From Dactylosporangium sp040605635 (lineage in GTDB: Bacteria; Actinomycetota; Actinomycetes; Mycobacteriales; Micromonosporaceae), in contig NZ_JBEXDG010000019.1 in the NCBI RefSeq assembly GCF_040605635.1, positions 100,257-164,256 of the forward strand: 64,000 nt of DNA, written 5' to 3'. Position 1 is the first letter of the stretch, and each line of letters begins with the position of its first letter. Positions 51,349-60,083 of this stretch are shown here, one piece after another. The notes under the pieces were generated by a model that was not told the DNA's origin, made no database searches, and saw nothing but the letters and a program-made list of their open reading frames with translations. Both the position numbers and the translations under genes were made by a program.

Positions 51349-52275
51349 TCACGGACGGTGCGGGAACGTGTCTACCTGTCCCACGCTCTGTGGCGCAAGA
51401 GGGGTTGCCTTGGAGTTCGCTGAGCCCGCGACCCGCTGCCGGACCGCGGACACGTAGATCCCCACCGCGAACGCCACCGGTCCCGCGAACAGCGTCAGCA
51501 GCCCCACCCAGTTGTCGTTGGTGATGAGCAGGTCACCCTCGGTCGTGCGACCGGCCGCGAGGATCCACACGACGCACCACGCCCCGGCCGGCAGCAGCGC
51601 CGCGAACCTCCGCCCGGTCGTCGTGAACGCGAACCACCCCAGCAACGGATTCGTCACCAGCGCCAGCACCAACGCGACGGGAACGCGCCAGTTGCTCTCC
51701 CCCGTGCCCGTGAACCCGAGGTCGGACACGCGCAGCGGCGCGAGGAACGCCTCGGTCACCGCGAGCGCCACCGCGAGCAGCACGGCGACCACGAGGCCGC
51801 CGACCGTGACCGCGATGTCGAGCGGCCCCCCGGCGACTTCGGGTTTCCGCTGGTCACCGGGCACCGTAAACCCGCTGTCGGGCGCATGAGGGACGGCGTC
51901 ACCGCTCCCGGCGGAGCCCTCCACAGGCATGACGCCCGCGGCGCCGCCGGCCGGGCCGCTGTCCACGGCACCGCTACCGTCCACCGGACCGCCGCCGATC
52001 ACAGGGCCACCACCGACGACCGGACCGGCCCCGACCACCGGACCACTGCCACCCGCCGAACCGCCGCCCGCCGAACCGCCGCCGGCCGAGCCGTTGCCGG
52101 CCGCCGAGCTGCCGCCGCCCACCGCCGAGCCACCACCCATCGCTGAAATGCCGCCGCCCGCCGCCGACCCGCCGCCCGTCGCCGCTGGGTCGCCGGGCGT
52201 GGCGCTCTCCGATTTGGACAGGCCGACTCGCGCAGCGTCGGCGCGCTGCGCGGTCCCCGCCTTCCGCTTCGTCAC
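51349..52275 (-). CDS. Gly-rich membrane protein downstream of mshB
   Basis: The 308-residue protein has an unusual N-terminal half (about 30-130) of GGGSA and GGGPV repeats, low in complexity and probably disordered. Four hydrophobic spans follow (IAVTVGGLVVAVLLAVALAV, VPVALVLALVTNPLLGWFAF, FAALLPAGAWCVVWILAAG, LLTLFAGPVAFAVGIYV). The GTG start overlaps the mshB stop (GTGA). A membrane protein gene follows mshB in mycobacteria also (Rv1171), but without the repeat half. Confidence 0.72.
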   Translation of the reverse strand: MTKRKAGTAQRADAARVGLSKSESATPGDPAATGGGSAAGGGISAMGGGSAVGGGSSAAGNGSAGGGSAGGGSAGGSGPVVGAGPVVGGGPVIGGGPVDGSGAVDSGPAGGAAGVMPVEGSAGSGDAVPHAPDSGFTVPGDQRKPEVAGGPLDIAVTVGGLVVAVLLAVALAVTEAFLAPLRVSDLGFTGTGESNWRVPVALVLALVTNPLLGWFAFTTTGRRFAALLPAGAWCVVWILAAGRTTEGDLLITNDNWVGLLTLFAGPVAFAVGIYVSAVRQRVAGSANSKATPLAPQSVGQVDTFPHRP

Positions 52276-53183
52276 GACGCCGCGGTCTCCAGCTGAGGGG
52301 CGCCCTGCGCGGCGGCCACTGCGACGTCGAGGCCGGCGAAGAGGTCCTCCTCCCAGCCGTGCGGACCCACGCCGGGCCCCTTCACCCCGCGCGCGAGCTG
52401 GTAATACTCAACGCCCATGAACTCGGCGCCGAAGTTGCCCGCGATCGCGAACAGCCACGACGACGGCGGCACCTGCGTCGCGTGGGCGCGCAGCGCGGCC
52501 GTCTTCTCCTCGGCGAACTCGTGCCCGTCCAGCCGCGCCGCGATCTCGTCGTCGGGCGTGCCGAACGGCAGGTCCTCGGGCTTCTCCACCTCCGCGAACG
52601 GGTTGTCCGACGAGTCGCGGAACTCCCGCATCCCCGCCTCCAGGACGCTGCGCGGCACCGCAGTCCAATACACCTTCGCCGGCGCGATCCCCTCGGCGTC
52701 GGCGAGCTCGACCGCCCGCATCAGCACCCGGTGCGCCTGGATGTGGTCGGGGTGACCGTAGAAACCGTTGGGGTCATAGGTGACCGCGACCTGCGGCCTG
52801 ACCTCGCGGATCACGTCGAGCAGCTCGCCCGCCGCCGCGTCGAGGTCGGCGCCCCAGAAGGAGCGCGGGTGCTCATTGGGCGGGGTGCCCATCATCCCTG
52901 AGTCGCGATAGCGCCCCGCGCCGCCCAGGAACCGGTGGTCGGTGACACCGAGCCGGCGGCAGGCCTCCTCCAGCTCCGCGACGCGATAGCCCCCGAGCTG
53001 GTCGGCGGCGCCTGCGGCGAGCCCGGCGAGCTCGGGCCGGTGGATCTCGCCCTCCTCGCCGAGGGTGCAGGTGACCAGGGTGACGTGCGCGCCGGCGGCC
53101 GCATAGTGGGCCATCGTCGCGCCGGTCCCCATCGACTCGTCGTCGGGGTGCGCATGGACGAAAAGGATGCTCCGAGCACTCAC
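52272..53183 (-). CDS. mshB: N-acetyl-GlcN-Ins deacetylase of mycothiol synthesis
   Basis: MshB deacetylates GlcNAc-inositol, the second dedicated step of mycothiol synthesis. The 303-residue product has the zinc motif HPDDE (12-16), the third ligand in GFYGHPDHIQAH, and the general LmbE fold. The GTG at 53183 is chosen for the motif position and a TACAGT -10 seven bases upstream; a frame to 53270 continues without homology. Other msh genes are not in the window; mrx1 at 29906 uses the product. Confidence 0.93.
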   Translation of the reverse strand: MSARSILFVHAHPDDESMGTGATMAHYAAAGAHVTLVTCTLGEEGEIHRPELAGLAAGAADQLGGYRVAELEEACRRLGVTDHRFLGGAGRYRDSGMMGTPPNEHPRSFWGADLDAAAGELLDVIREVRPQVAVTYDPNGFYGHPDHIQAHRVLMRAVELADAEGIAPAKVYWTAVPRSVLEAGMREFRDSSDNPFAEVEKPEDLPFGTPDDEIAARLDGHEFAEEKTAALRAHATQVPPSSWLFAIAGNFGAEFMGVEYYQLARGVKGPGVGPHGWEEDLFAGLDVAVAAAQGAPQLETAAS

Positions 53184-53190
53184 AGCGCCA

Positions 53191-53196
53191 ACTGTA
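53191..53196 (-). promoter_or_regulatory. -10 element of mshB, leaderless
   Basis: On the minus strand TACAGT ends seven bases before GTG 53183. Confidence 0.5.
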
Positions 53197-53276
53197 CGAC
53201 CCGCCTGTGACACTTCCTCCGCGGCGCGGCCCCCGCAGAGCATGACAATCGGGCCGCTTCGGGTAAACATTCAGCG

Positions 53277-55373
53277 GTGGACTATCCGGAGTTGGCCGCG
53301 CGCACCCGACGCTTCTCCTACGGCGCTCCCCGCGCCGTGACGGTGACCTCCGACGGCGCGCGGGTGGTGTTCCTGCGCTCGTCCGGGCCCGAGGACGGCA
53401 GCGACGCGCTGTGGGTGTACGACGTGGCGACGCGGGCCGAACGCCTCCTGGCCGACCCCGCGACCCTGCTCACCGACGACGTCGACCTGCCGGCGGCCGA
53501 GCGTGCGCTGCGCGAGCGGCTGCGGCTCTCGGCCGGCGGCATCGGCTCGTACGCGATGGACAGCGCCGGCGTGATGGCGGTCTTCCCGCTCGGTGGCCGC
53601 CTGTTCCGCCTGGACCTGCTGACGGGCGACCTCACCGAGCTGCGCACCGCCGGGCCCGCCGTCGACCCGCGGCCGGACCCGCAGGGGCGACGGGTGGCGT
53701 ACGTGACGGGCGGCGCCCTGCGCGTGATCGAGGCCGACGGCACCGACGCGGTCCTCGCCGGCGAGGAGGGCGTGACCTGGGGGCTGGCGGAGTTCATCGG
53801 CGCCGAGGAGTTCCACCGCTTCCGCGGCTACTGGTGGGCGCCGGACGGGCGCAGCATCCTCACCGCGCGCGTCGACGAGTCGCGGGTGCCCCGCTGGCAC
53901 CTGCACGACCCGTCCCAGCCGGACCAGCCGCCGACGACGGTGGCGTATCCGCACGCCGGCGCCACCAACGCGAAGGTCACCCTGCACGTGCTCGACCTGG
54001 ACGGCGGCTGGGTGGACGTGCACTGGGACCGGGAGACGTACCCGTACCTGGTCGACGCCTCATGGACCGAGCAGGGCGGCCCGCTGCTCACGGTGCTGCG
54101 CCGCCTCCAGCAGCACGGCCTGGTGATCGCGGTCGACCCGCGCACGGGCGAGACGCAGGTGCACGCCGAGCTCGCCGACCCGCGCTGGGTCGAGCCGGTG
54201 CCCGGCACCCCGCAGCACCTGCCGGACGGGCGGGTCCTCGTCGGCGGCGAGCTCGCGCACGACGGCTACGACGCACGCTGCCTCTTCGCCGACGGCAGCC
54301 TGCTGACGCCGCCCGACCTGTACGTGCGGCGCGTCGCGGGACGGCTCGGCGGCGACCTCGTCGTCGAGGCCGCCGAGGGCGAGCCGAGCGAGCAGCACGT
54401 CTTCCGCATCCCCGTATCGCACGCGGGTGCCCAGGCGCAGCGGCTCACGTCGGAGCCGGGCTGGCACGTCGCCCACGCCGCCGCCCGCACGCTGGTGATC
54501 GGGTCGCAGACCCTGGAGCACGCCGGATGGCAGTACACCATCCACCACGACGACACCGTGATCGGCACGATCCCCTCGCTGGCCGCGACGCCGCCCTTCG
54601 CGCCGAGGCCGGTGCTGGAGCGGGTTACCGACCGGCGGCTGCCCACCGCCGTGCTCTACCCGCGCGGACACGTCGCGGGGCGGAAGCTGCCGGTCCTCGT
54701 CGCGATCTACGGTGGCCCCGGCCATCAGGAGGTCGTCGCGGCGCGGGCGCGCTGGCTGGAGAAGCAGTGGTGGGCCGACGCCGGGTTCGCGGTCGTCACG
54801 ATCGACAACCGGGGCACCCCGGGCGTGTCGCCGACCTTCGAGAAGGCGATCCACCGGCGGTTCTCCGACGTCATCCTCACCGACCAGGCCGACGCCCTGC
54901 AGGCGCTCGCGGAGAAGCACCCCGACCTGGACCTGGACCGGGTCGCGATCCGCGGCTGGTCGTTCGGCGGCTGGCTGTCCGCGCTCGCGGTGCTGCGCCG
55001 CCCGGACGTCTACCACTGCGCGGTCGTCGGCGCGCCGGTCACCGACTGGGAGCTCTACGACACCGCGTACACGGAGCGTTACCTGGGGCTGCCCGCGGAC
55101 GCGCCGGAGGTGTACAGCCACAACTCGCTGATCGAGCCGGCCGCGGAGCCGCCGGTGCGCCCCGGGGACGCCCGGCCGATGCTGCTCGTGCACGGGCTCG
55201 TCGACGACAACGTGGTCGCCGCGCACACGCTGCGGCTGTCGGCGGCGCTGCTCGCCGCGGGCCGCCCGCACTCGATGATCCCGCTGACCGGCGCGACCCA
55301 CATGGCCGCCGGCGGGCTCGCCGAGAAGCTGCTGCGCATCGAGCTGGACTTCATCCGGCGATCCGTATCGTGA
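53277..55373 (+). CDS. S9 family prolyl oligopeptidase / DPP IV-like
   Basis: The 698-residue product has a beta-propeller (about 1-430; GTNAKVTLHV-like blades and WVDVHWDRETYPYL) and an alpha/beta hydrolase domain. The catalytic residues are Ser in GWSFGGWLSALA, Asp in HGLVDDNV and His in GATHMA. It looks like a cytoplasmic DPP IV (S9B) enzyme with the glutamate motif AEFIGAEEFHRFRGYWW that binds the peptide N-terminus. No signal peptide. Start GTG 53277. Overlaps the convergent gene at 55351 by 23 bases. Confidence 0.92.
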   Translation: MDYPELAARTRRFSYGAPRAVTVTSDGARVVFLRSSGPEDGSDALWVYDVATRAERLLADPATLLTDDVDLPAAERALRERLRLSAGGIGSYAMDSAGVMAVFPLGGRLFRLDLLTGDLTELRTAGPAVDPRPDPQGRRVAYVTGGALRVIEADGTDAVLAGEEGVTWGLAEFIGAEEFHRFRGYWWAPDGRSILTARVDESRVPRWHLHDPSQPDQPPTTVAYPHAGATNAKVTLHVLDLDGGWVDVHWDRETYPYLVDASWTEQGGPLLTVLRRLQQHGLVIAVDPRTGETQVHAELADPRWVEPVPGTPQHLPDGRVLVGGELAHDGYDARCLFADGSLLTPPDLYVRRVAGRLGGDLVVEAAEGEPSEQHVFRIPVSHAGAQAQRLTSEPGWHVAHAAARTLVIGSQTLEHAGWQYTIHHDDTVIGTIPSLAATPPFAPRPVLERVTDRRLPTAVLYPRGHVAGRKLPVLVAIYGGPGHQEVVAARARWLEKQWWADAGFAVVTIDNRGTPGVSPTFEKAIHRRFSDVILTDQADALQALAEKHPDLDLDRVAIRGWSFGGWLSALAVLRRPDVYHCAVVGAPVTDWELYDTAYTERYLGLPADAPEVYSHNSLIEPAAEPPVRPGDARPMLLVHGLVDDNVVAAHTLRLSAALLAAGRPHSMIPLTGATHMAAGGLAEKLLRIELDFIRRSVS

Positions 55374-56193
55374 CGTCGCCGCCGAGGCGGCCGTCGGCGG
55401 GCTCCCTGGTCACCGCGCCGCTCTGCAGCAGCGCGGTGACCACCTTGACCGCGTCGGCGGCCCGGTAGACCGTCTCGGTGAGCGCGAAGCGCTTCAGCTC
55501 GGTGACGGTGCGTCCGCCGCCGCGCAGGAGGTCGAGGAGCTCCCGCCGCAGCGCGCCCGGGTTCGGTTCGAGGGTGATGTCCATCAGGTGCCCCTCGGGG
55601 TCGTTGGGGTCGCGGTAGCGCACGCCCGCGTACTCGTCCAGGGCCCACATCTCGTTCTTGAACGCCTCGAGGCTCTTCGCCGACCTGGTGCCGAACCCGA
55701 TCGTCCGCTCCGTGGCACCGTCGACCAGGGTGACGGCCGCGGTGAGCTCGAAGTCGCGCAGCCGCTCCCGCGGGACGTCGACGGTGATCACCTCGGCGGG
55801 CCTGGCGGTCGCGACGACCGCGGGGTCGATCCCGTCGATCATGGACAGCAGGGGGCCGGACCGGGCGCCGAGCGCCTTCAGCATGACGGCCACGTCGCCG
55901 TCCATGACGTGCAGCGACAGCTCCGGTGGCGTCCGCAGCTCCCGGTGTACCGCGGTGAGCCTGCCCTTCAGGCCTTCGGCGCCGGGCGTGACGTACAGCA
56001 GCGTCAGCCGCCGCCTGGTCAGCCTGTCCCCGAACTCGGCGCACGCCCGCAGCGCCGCCTCCGCGACGTCACCGTCGAGGCCCGTCGCCGACGCCTGCAG
56101 GAACGTCGCCCCGTGCGGCGAGTGCACGGCGCCCGGCACCCACAGGTCGAGGTAGCGCACGAGGAGTTCACGGGTGACACCGGCGATGGGCAT
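55351..56193 (-). CDS. Hypothetical protein, weakly like three-Cys-motif partner (TcmP)
   Basis: The 280-residue product has a mixed alpha/beta N-terminal two-thirds (RRLTLLYVTPGAEGLKGRL, then SLHVMDGDVAVMLKALG and PLLSMIDGID) and a winged-helix-like end (LRRELLDLLRGGGRTVTELK). The order loosely recalls TcmP proteins, which are methyltransferase-like, but no SAM motif is clear. Start ATG 56193 (GGGAG just upstream). The stop lies inside the S9 peptidase 3' end. Function open. Confidence 0.65.
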   Translation of the reverse strand: MPIAGVTRELLVRYLDLWVPGAVHSPHGATFLQASATGLDGDVAEAALRACAEFGDRLTRRRLTLLYVTPGAEGLKGRLTAVHRELRTPPELSLHVMDGDVAVMLKALGARSGPLLSMIDGIDPAVVATARPAEVITVDVPRERLRDFELTAAVTLVDGATERTIGFGTRSAKSLEAFKNEMWALDEYAGVRYRDPNDPEGHLMDITLEPNPGALRRELLDLLRGGGRTVTELKRFALTETVYRAADAVKVVTALLQSGAVTREPADGRLGGDVTIRIAG

Positions 56194-56215
56194 GCTCCCT
56201 TTGTACTGGAGGCGG

Positions 56216-56221
56216 TAGCGT
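56216..56221 (+). promoter_or_regulatory. -10 element of the carbinolamine dehydratase gene, leaderless
   Basis: TAGCGT ends seven bases before ATG 56229. The surrounding GCGGTAGCGTTT is identical to that before dapD (47282-47293). Confidence 0.5.
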
Positions 56222-56228
56222 TTCCGGC

Positions 56229-56513
56229 ATGACCGTGCTTCTCGGCAGTGACGAGGTGGCCACCGCGCTCGACCGTCTGCACGGATGGTCGGGCGACGTC
56301 TCCGGCATCGAGCGCTCGGTGACCGCCGGGACGTTCCTCGACGGCATCCGGCTGGTGGCCGAGGTGGCACACGTGGCGGAGCAGGCGGACCACCACCCCG
56401 ACATCGACATCCGGTGGCGGACGGTGACGTTCCGTCTCAGCACCCACAGCGAGGGCGGCGTGACCGCCAAGGACGTCGCCCTCGCCGGGCAGATCAACGA
56501 GCTGGTCGGCTGA
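56229..56513 (+). CDS. 4a-hydroxytetrahydrobiopterin dehydratase-like (DCoH/PhhB)
   Basis: A 94-residue protein with the family motif EQADHHPDIDIRWRTVTFRL and the end THSEGGVTAKDVALAGQIN. The histidine pair and following Asp are the catalytic site that dehydrates 4a-carbinolamine pterins. In actinobacteria without phenylalanine hydroxylase the role is unclear; a molybdenum cofactor or general pterin role is possible. Leaderless start at 56229. Confidence 0.9.
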   Translation: MTVLLGSDEVATALDRLHGWSGDVSGIERSVTAGTFLDGIRLVAEVAHVAEQADHHPDIDIRWRTVTFRLSTHSEGGVTAKDVALAGQINELVG

Positions 56514-56514
56514 G

Positions 56515-57030
56515 TCAGTTGGACGCGACGCCGAGGCCGGACGAGCCCTCGGCGTTGCCGCCGGTGTGCCCCTCGGTGATCGAGGTGAAGACGGTGTCGA
56601 TCTGCTCGCGCAGGGCGTCGAGCGTGGAGAACTCGGCCTGGTGCGAGGACTCGCTGCCCTCGGCGGCGAAGACGTGGTCGGATTCCGCGGCGCTGTGGTC
56701 GTACGAGGTGAAGTCCGACTCCTCGTAGTGCGCGCCGCTCGGGTCGGTGTACTCGACGTGGTGGCCCTGGTCGAAGCTCGTCTGCTCGGCCGAGGCGTGA
56801 TCCTGCTCGTACACGGCGAACTGGTTGTCGTAGCCGGCCTCGCCGCCGGACGTCTGGTGCAGCTGCTCGACCTCGCCGTGCTCCTGGCCGGTCGCGTACT
56901 GGCCGTAGTCCGTGCCGCCGGCGCCGTAGGTGTCGGGCTGGTCGCTGCCGGTGTAGCCGGGGTCGAGCGTCTCGGGCTGGTCGTCGCCGGTGTAGCCGGG
57001 GTCGAGGTCGCCGCTGTCGTAGTCGCTCAT
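56515..57030 (-). CDS. Acidic disordered protein with repeats
   Basis: A 171-residue protein with about 20 percent Asp+Glu, many Tyr, Gly, Gln and Ser, and almost no Lys. The first 30 residues contain two copies of LDPGYTGxDQPxT. Later YEQDHASAEQTSF, DFTSYDHSAAESD and a short helix (TLDALREQIDTVFTSI). No hydrophobic core or signal peptide is visible. Probably intrinsically disordered. Its stop is one base from the stop of the convergent dehydratase gene. Start ATG 57030 has GAGGGCGG upstream. Confidence 0.6.
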   Translation of the reverse strand: MSDYDSGDLDPGYTGDDQPETLDPGYTGSDQPDTYGAGGTDYGQYATGQEHGEVEQLHQTSGGEAGYDNQFAVYEQDHASAEQTSFDQGHHVEYTDPSGAHYEESDFTSYDHSAAESDHVFAAEGSESSHQAEFSTLDALREQIDTVFTSITEGHTGGNAEGSSGLGVASN

Positions 57031-57172
57031 GCTCGTCCGCCCTCAGGGGAGTCGTTGGTGTGGTGCCGACGAGAACGTTAGGCATCCGGGTGATCACCCG
57101 AATCCCCCGAACGTGCCACGGTGGATTTGCGGGGGTGTCCCGCTGGGCGGAGCAAATGTCGTACCCGGTCGG

Positions 57173-57178
57173 TAGGGT
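57173..57178 (+). promoter_or_regulatory. -10 element of tldD, leaderless
   Basis: TAGGGT ends six bases before ATG 57185. Confidence 0.5.
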
Positions 57179-57184
57179 CCAGGC

Positions 57185-58621
57185 ATGACCCACTTCGACG
57201 TGGCGGGCGCGGCGGTCGAGGCCGCCCTCGCAGCCGGGGCCCGATATGCCGACGCGCGCGTGATGCACCGCCGGTCCGAGTCCATGACCGCGCGCAACGG
57301 CGCGATCGAGGACCTGAGCCAGGCCGAGGACGCCGGCGTCGGCGTGCGGGCGCTGGTCGGGTCGAGCTGGGGCTTCTTCGCGCTGCCCGACCTGGGGCGC
57401 GACGCGGCCCGGCGGGCGGGTGAGCGGGCCACGGCGATCGCGCGGGCGTCCGCGTCGGTGCCGGGGCCGCCGGTCGACCTGGTCGAGATCGAGGCGCGCA
57501 CCGACTCGTGGGCGAGCGCGTGCGAGGTCGACCCGCTGGGCGTTGCCCTGTCGACGAAGGGCGACCTGCTCACGGCCGCGACGGCCGAGGCGCACAAGGG
57601 CGGCGCCGACATCGCCGAGGGGCTCTATCAGATCTGGGACACGCGCAAGTGGTTCGTGTCGTCGCAGGGGCACCGCATCGACCAGCACATCCGCGAGTCG
57701 GGCGCCGGGATCTCCGCCACCGTGATCGGCGACGGCGAGACCCAGCGCCGGTCCTATCCGTCCTATCGCGGGCAGTATGGGACGAGAGGCTGGGAGCTGG
57801 TCGACGAGCTGGACCTGACCGCGCACGCCGCGCGGATCGCCGACGAGGCGCGGGCGCTGCTGTCGGCGCCGCTGTGCCCGGCGGGCGAGACGACGCTGAT
57901 CCTGGGCAGCGAGCAGATGGCGCTGCAGATCCACGAGTCGGTGGGGCACGCGATCGAGCTGGACCGCATCCTCGGCTGGGAGGCCGCGTTCGCGGGCACC
58001 AGCTGGCTCGACCTGGCGCAGCTCGGCCGGCTGCGCTACGGCTCCGAGCTGATGAACATCACGATCGACCCGACGATCCCCGGCGCGCTCGGCTCGTTCG
58101 GCTATGACGACGAGGGCACCCCGGCGCAGGCGCGGCACGCGGTCCGCGACGGGATCTGGGTCGGCACCCTGGCGGGGCGCGAGTCGGCGGCCGTGGCGGG
58201 CCTGGACTATGCCGGCAGCGTGCGGGCCGACGGCTGGGCGCGGCTGCCGATGGTGCGCATGACGAATGTCGGGCTGGCCCCGGGGCCGCACACCCTGGAG
58301 GAGATGATCGCCGAGACCGCCGACGGCGTGCTGATGGACCTCAACCGGTCCTGGTCGATCGACGACAAGCGGCTCAACTTCCAGTTCGGCTGCGAGATCG
58401 GCTGGGAGATCAAGGACGGCAGGCTCGGGCGGATGCTGCGCAACCCGACCTACACGGGCATCGGCCCGAAGTTCTGGGGGTCGATGGACATGCTGTCCTC
58501 GGAGGTCGTGTCGTGGGGCACGCCCAACTGTGGCAAGGGCCAGCCGGGCCAGATCGGGCACACGGGCCATCCGGCCGCCGCGGCCCGCTTCCAGAACGTG
58601 CGGGTGGGGGTCAGGGGATGA
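57185..58621 (+). CDS. tldD: TldD-type metallopeptidase
   Basis: TldD and TldE form a heterodimeric zinc protease that cuts unfolded peptides and processes some RiPP precursors and toxins. The 478-residue product carries the active-site HExxxH (HESVGH, 250-255) and the C-terminal metal-site cysteine in NCGKGQPGQIGHTGH. The N-terminal domain has the typical ARVMHRRSESMTARNG start. The stop overlaps the ATG of the next gene (ATGA), ensuring equal amounts of the pair. No peptide precursor gene was seen nearby. Confidence 0.94.
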   Translation: MTHFDVAGAAVEAALAAGARYADARVMHRRSESMTARNGAIEDLSQAEDAGVGVRALVGSSWGFFALPDLGRDAARRAGERATAIARASASVPGPPVDLVEIEARTDSWASACEVDPLGVALSTKGDLLTAATAEAHKGGADIAEGLYQIWDTRKWFVSSQGHRIDQHIRESGAGISATVIGDGETQRRSYPSYRGQYGTRGWELVDELDLTAHAARIADEARALLSAPLCPAGETTLILGSEQMALQIHESVGHAIELDRILGWEAAFAGTSWLDLAQLGRLRYGSELMNITIDPTIPGALGSFGYDDEGTPAQARHAVRDGIWVGTLAGRESAAVAGLDYAGSVRADGWARLPMVRMTNVGLAPGPHTLEEMIAETADGVLMDLNRSWSIDDKRLNFQFGCEIGWEIKDGRLGRMLRNPTYTGIGPKFWGSMDMLSSEVVSWGTPNCGKGQPGQIGHTGHPAAAARFQNVRVGVRG

Positions 58622-59913
58622 ACGAGACCGATCTCGCCGAGCGGATCCTGAAGCTCGCCGGCGACGGTGTGGAGGCCGAGGTGGTGGTGGAGCGGTCGGC
58701 GCTGTCGCTGACCCGCTTCGCCAACTCCTACATCCACCAGAATGTCGCCGACGAGACCATGGCGGTGCGGCTCAGGCTGCACGGCGGCGGGCGGACCACG
58801 ACGGCCACGACCACGGTCGTCGGCGGCGTCGAGGACTTCGTGCGGCGCACCGTGGCGGGCCTGGCCCTCGCCCCCGCCGATCCGGCCTGGCCGGGCCTCG
58901 CGCCGCCCGCGGCACCGCGGTTCGGCGGCAATTTCGACGAGGCGACCGCCGCGGCCGCGCCGGACGACCGGGCCGCCCGGGTGCGGGCGTTCGTCGACCG
59001 GGCCGCCGGGCTGGAGGTGGCGGGCTACTGCCGCACCTCGGCGACCAGGGTCGTCTATGCGAACTCCGCGGGTCAGCACGTCACGGGCGGCAGGACGGGC
59101 GCGGCAATGGACGGCATCGCGCGCACCGGCACGTCCGACGGGCTCGCCCGGCTGGCGTCGGTGCGCATCGCCGACCTCGACGGGGCGGTGCTGGGCGCGC
59201 GGGCCGCGGCGAAGGCCAGGGCCGGCGCCGACCCGGTGGAGCTGCCGCCGGGACGCTATGAGGTGGTGCTGGAGCCGACCGCGGTCGCCGACGTGCTGTC
59301 GATGCTCGCGATGTATGGGTTCAACGCGAAGATGGTGCAGGACCGGCAGTCGTTCCTGGAGCTCGGCGCGGCGCAGTTCGACCCGGCGGTCACGCTGGTC
59401 GAGGACTCGGCGGCGGCCGACTCGACGGTGCTGCCGTTCGACGTGGAGGGCACCCCGCGGCAGCGGGTCGTGCTGGTCGACGCGGGCGTGTCACGCGCGG
59501 TCGTGCACGACCGGCGGACCGCGGCGAAGGCCGGCGACGGGGCGGTCTCGACCGGGCACGCGATCCCGGGCGGGGCGAGCTTCGGCGCGATCCCGGCCAG
59601 CCTGCGGCTGCTCGCGCACGACGGGCCGGCACCGGTCGAGGTCGACGGCCCGGCCGCGGACTCCGGGGTGGCCGCGCTGGTCGCCGGGGTGGAGCGGGGC
59701 CTGCTGGTGACCGACAACCACTACACCCGCGTCCTGGACCCGCGCACGCTGGTCGTCACCGGCCTGACCCGCAACGGGGTCTGGCTGATCGAGGACGGTG
59801 TAGTGACCACGCCGGTGCGCAATTTCCGGTTCACGCAGTCCTATCCGCAGGCCCTGGCACCAGGCGCGGTGCTGGGTGTCGGGCCGCGCGCGGTCGAGCT
59901 GCCGGGCCCCTAG
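58618..59913 (+). CDS. tldE: TldE/PmbA-type partner subunit
   Basis: The 431-residue product is related to TldD but lacks HExxxH, as expected for the non-catalytic TldE/PmbA subunit. Visible features are EVVVERSALSLTRFANSYIHQ at the start, EPTAVADVLSMLAMYGFNAK in the middle and the NFRFTQSYPQAL end. ATG 58618 overlaps the tldD stop; a longer frame in this phase lies inside tldD and is not translated separately. Downstream is a 170-base gap with no gene, then the sdh operon. Confidence 0.93.
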   Translation: MNETDLAERILKLAGDGVEAEVVVERSALSLTRFANSYIHQNVADETMAVRLRLHGGGRTTTATTTVVGGVEDFVRRTVAGLALAPADPAWPGLAPPAAPRFGGNFDEATAAAAPDDRAARVRAFVDRAAGLEVAGYCRTSATRVVYANSAGQHVTGGRTGAAMDGIARTGTSDGLARLASVRIADLDGAVLGARAAAKARAGADPVELPPGRYEVVLEPTAVADVLSMLAMYGFNAKMVQDRQSFLELGAAQFDPAVTLVEDSAAADSTVLPFDVEGTPRQRVVLVDAGVSRAVVHDRRTAAKAGDGAVSTGHAIPGGASFGAIPASLRLLAHDGPAPVEVDGPAADSGVAALVAGVERGLLVTDNHYTRVLDPRTLVVTGLTRNGVWLIEDGVVTTPVRNFRFTQSYPQALAPGAVLGVGPRAVELPGP

Positions 59914-60083
59914 TCGGAGTCCGGATCGTTCGCCCCCGCACTGCGGCTCGCCTCGTGGAATTACACCGGTGGCGCGTCCGGGTGAGGGCGATCACGAGGC
60001 CGGATGCGTCCGAGCGTAACGTGTGACCGACCACCAGATCGGTACATCGGCCCGTCCCTCGGCGCCAACAGGGAGCAATCACC

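Noticed and set aside
57185..59913. TldD/TldE as part of a RiPP cluster
   Set aside because: No small precursor ORF or modifying enzyme nearby; the pair looks like the widespread housekeeping form.
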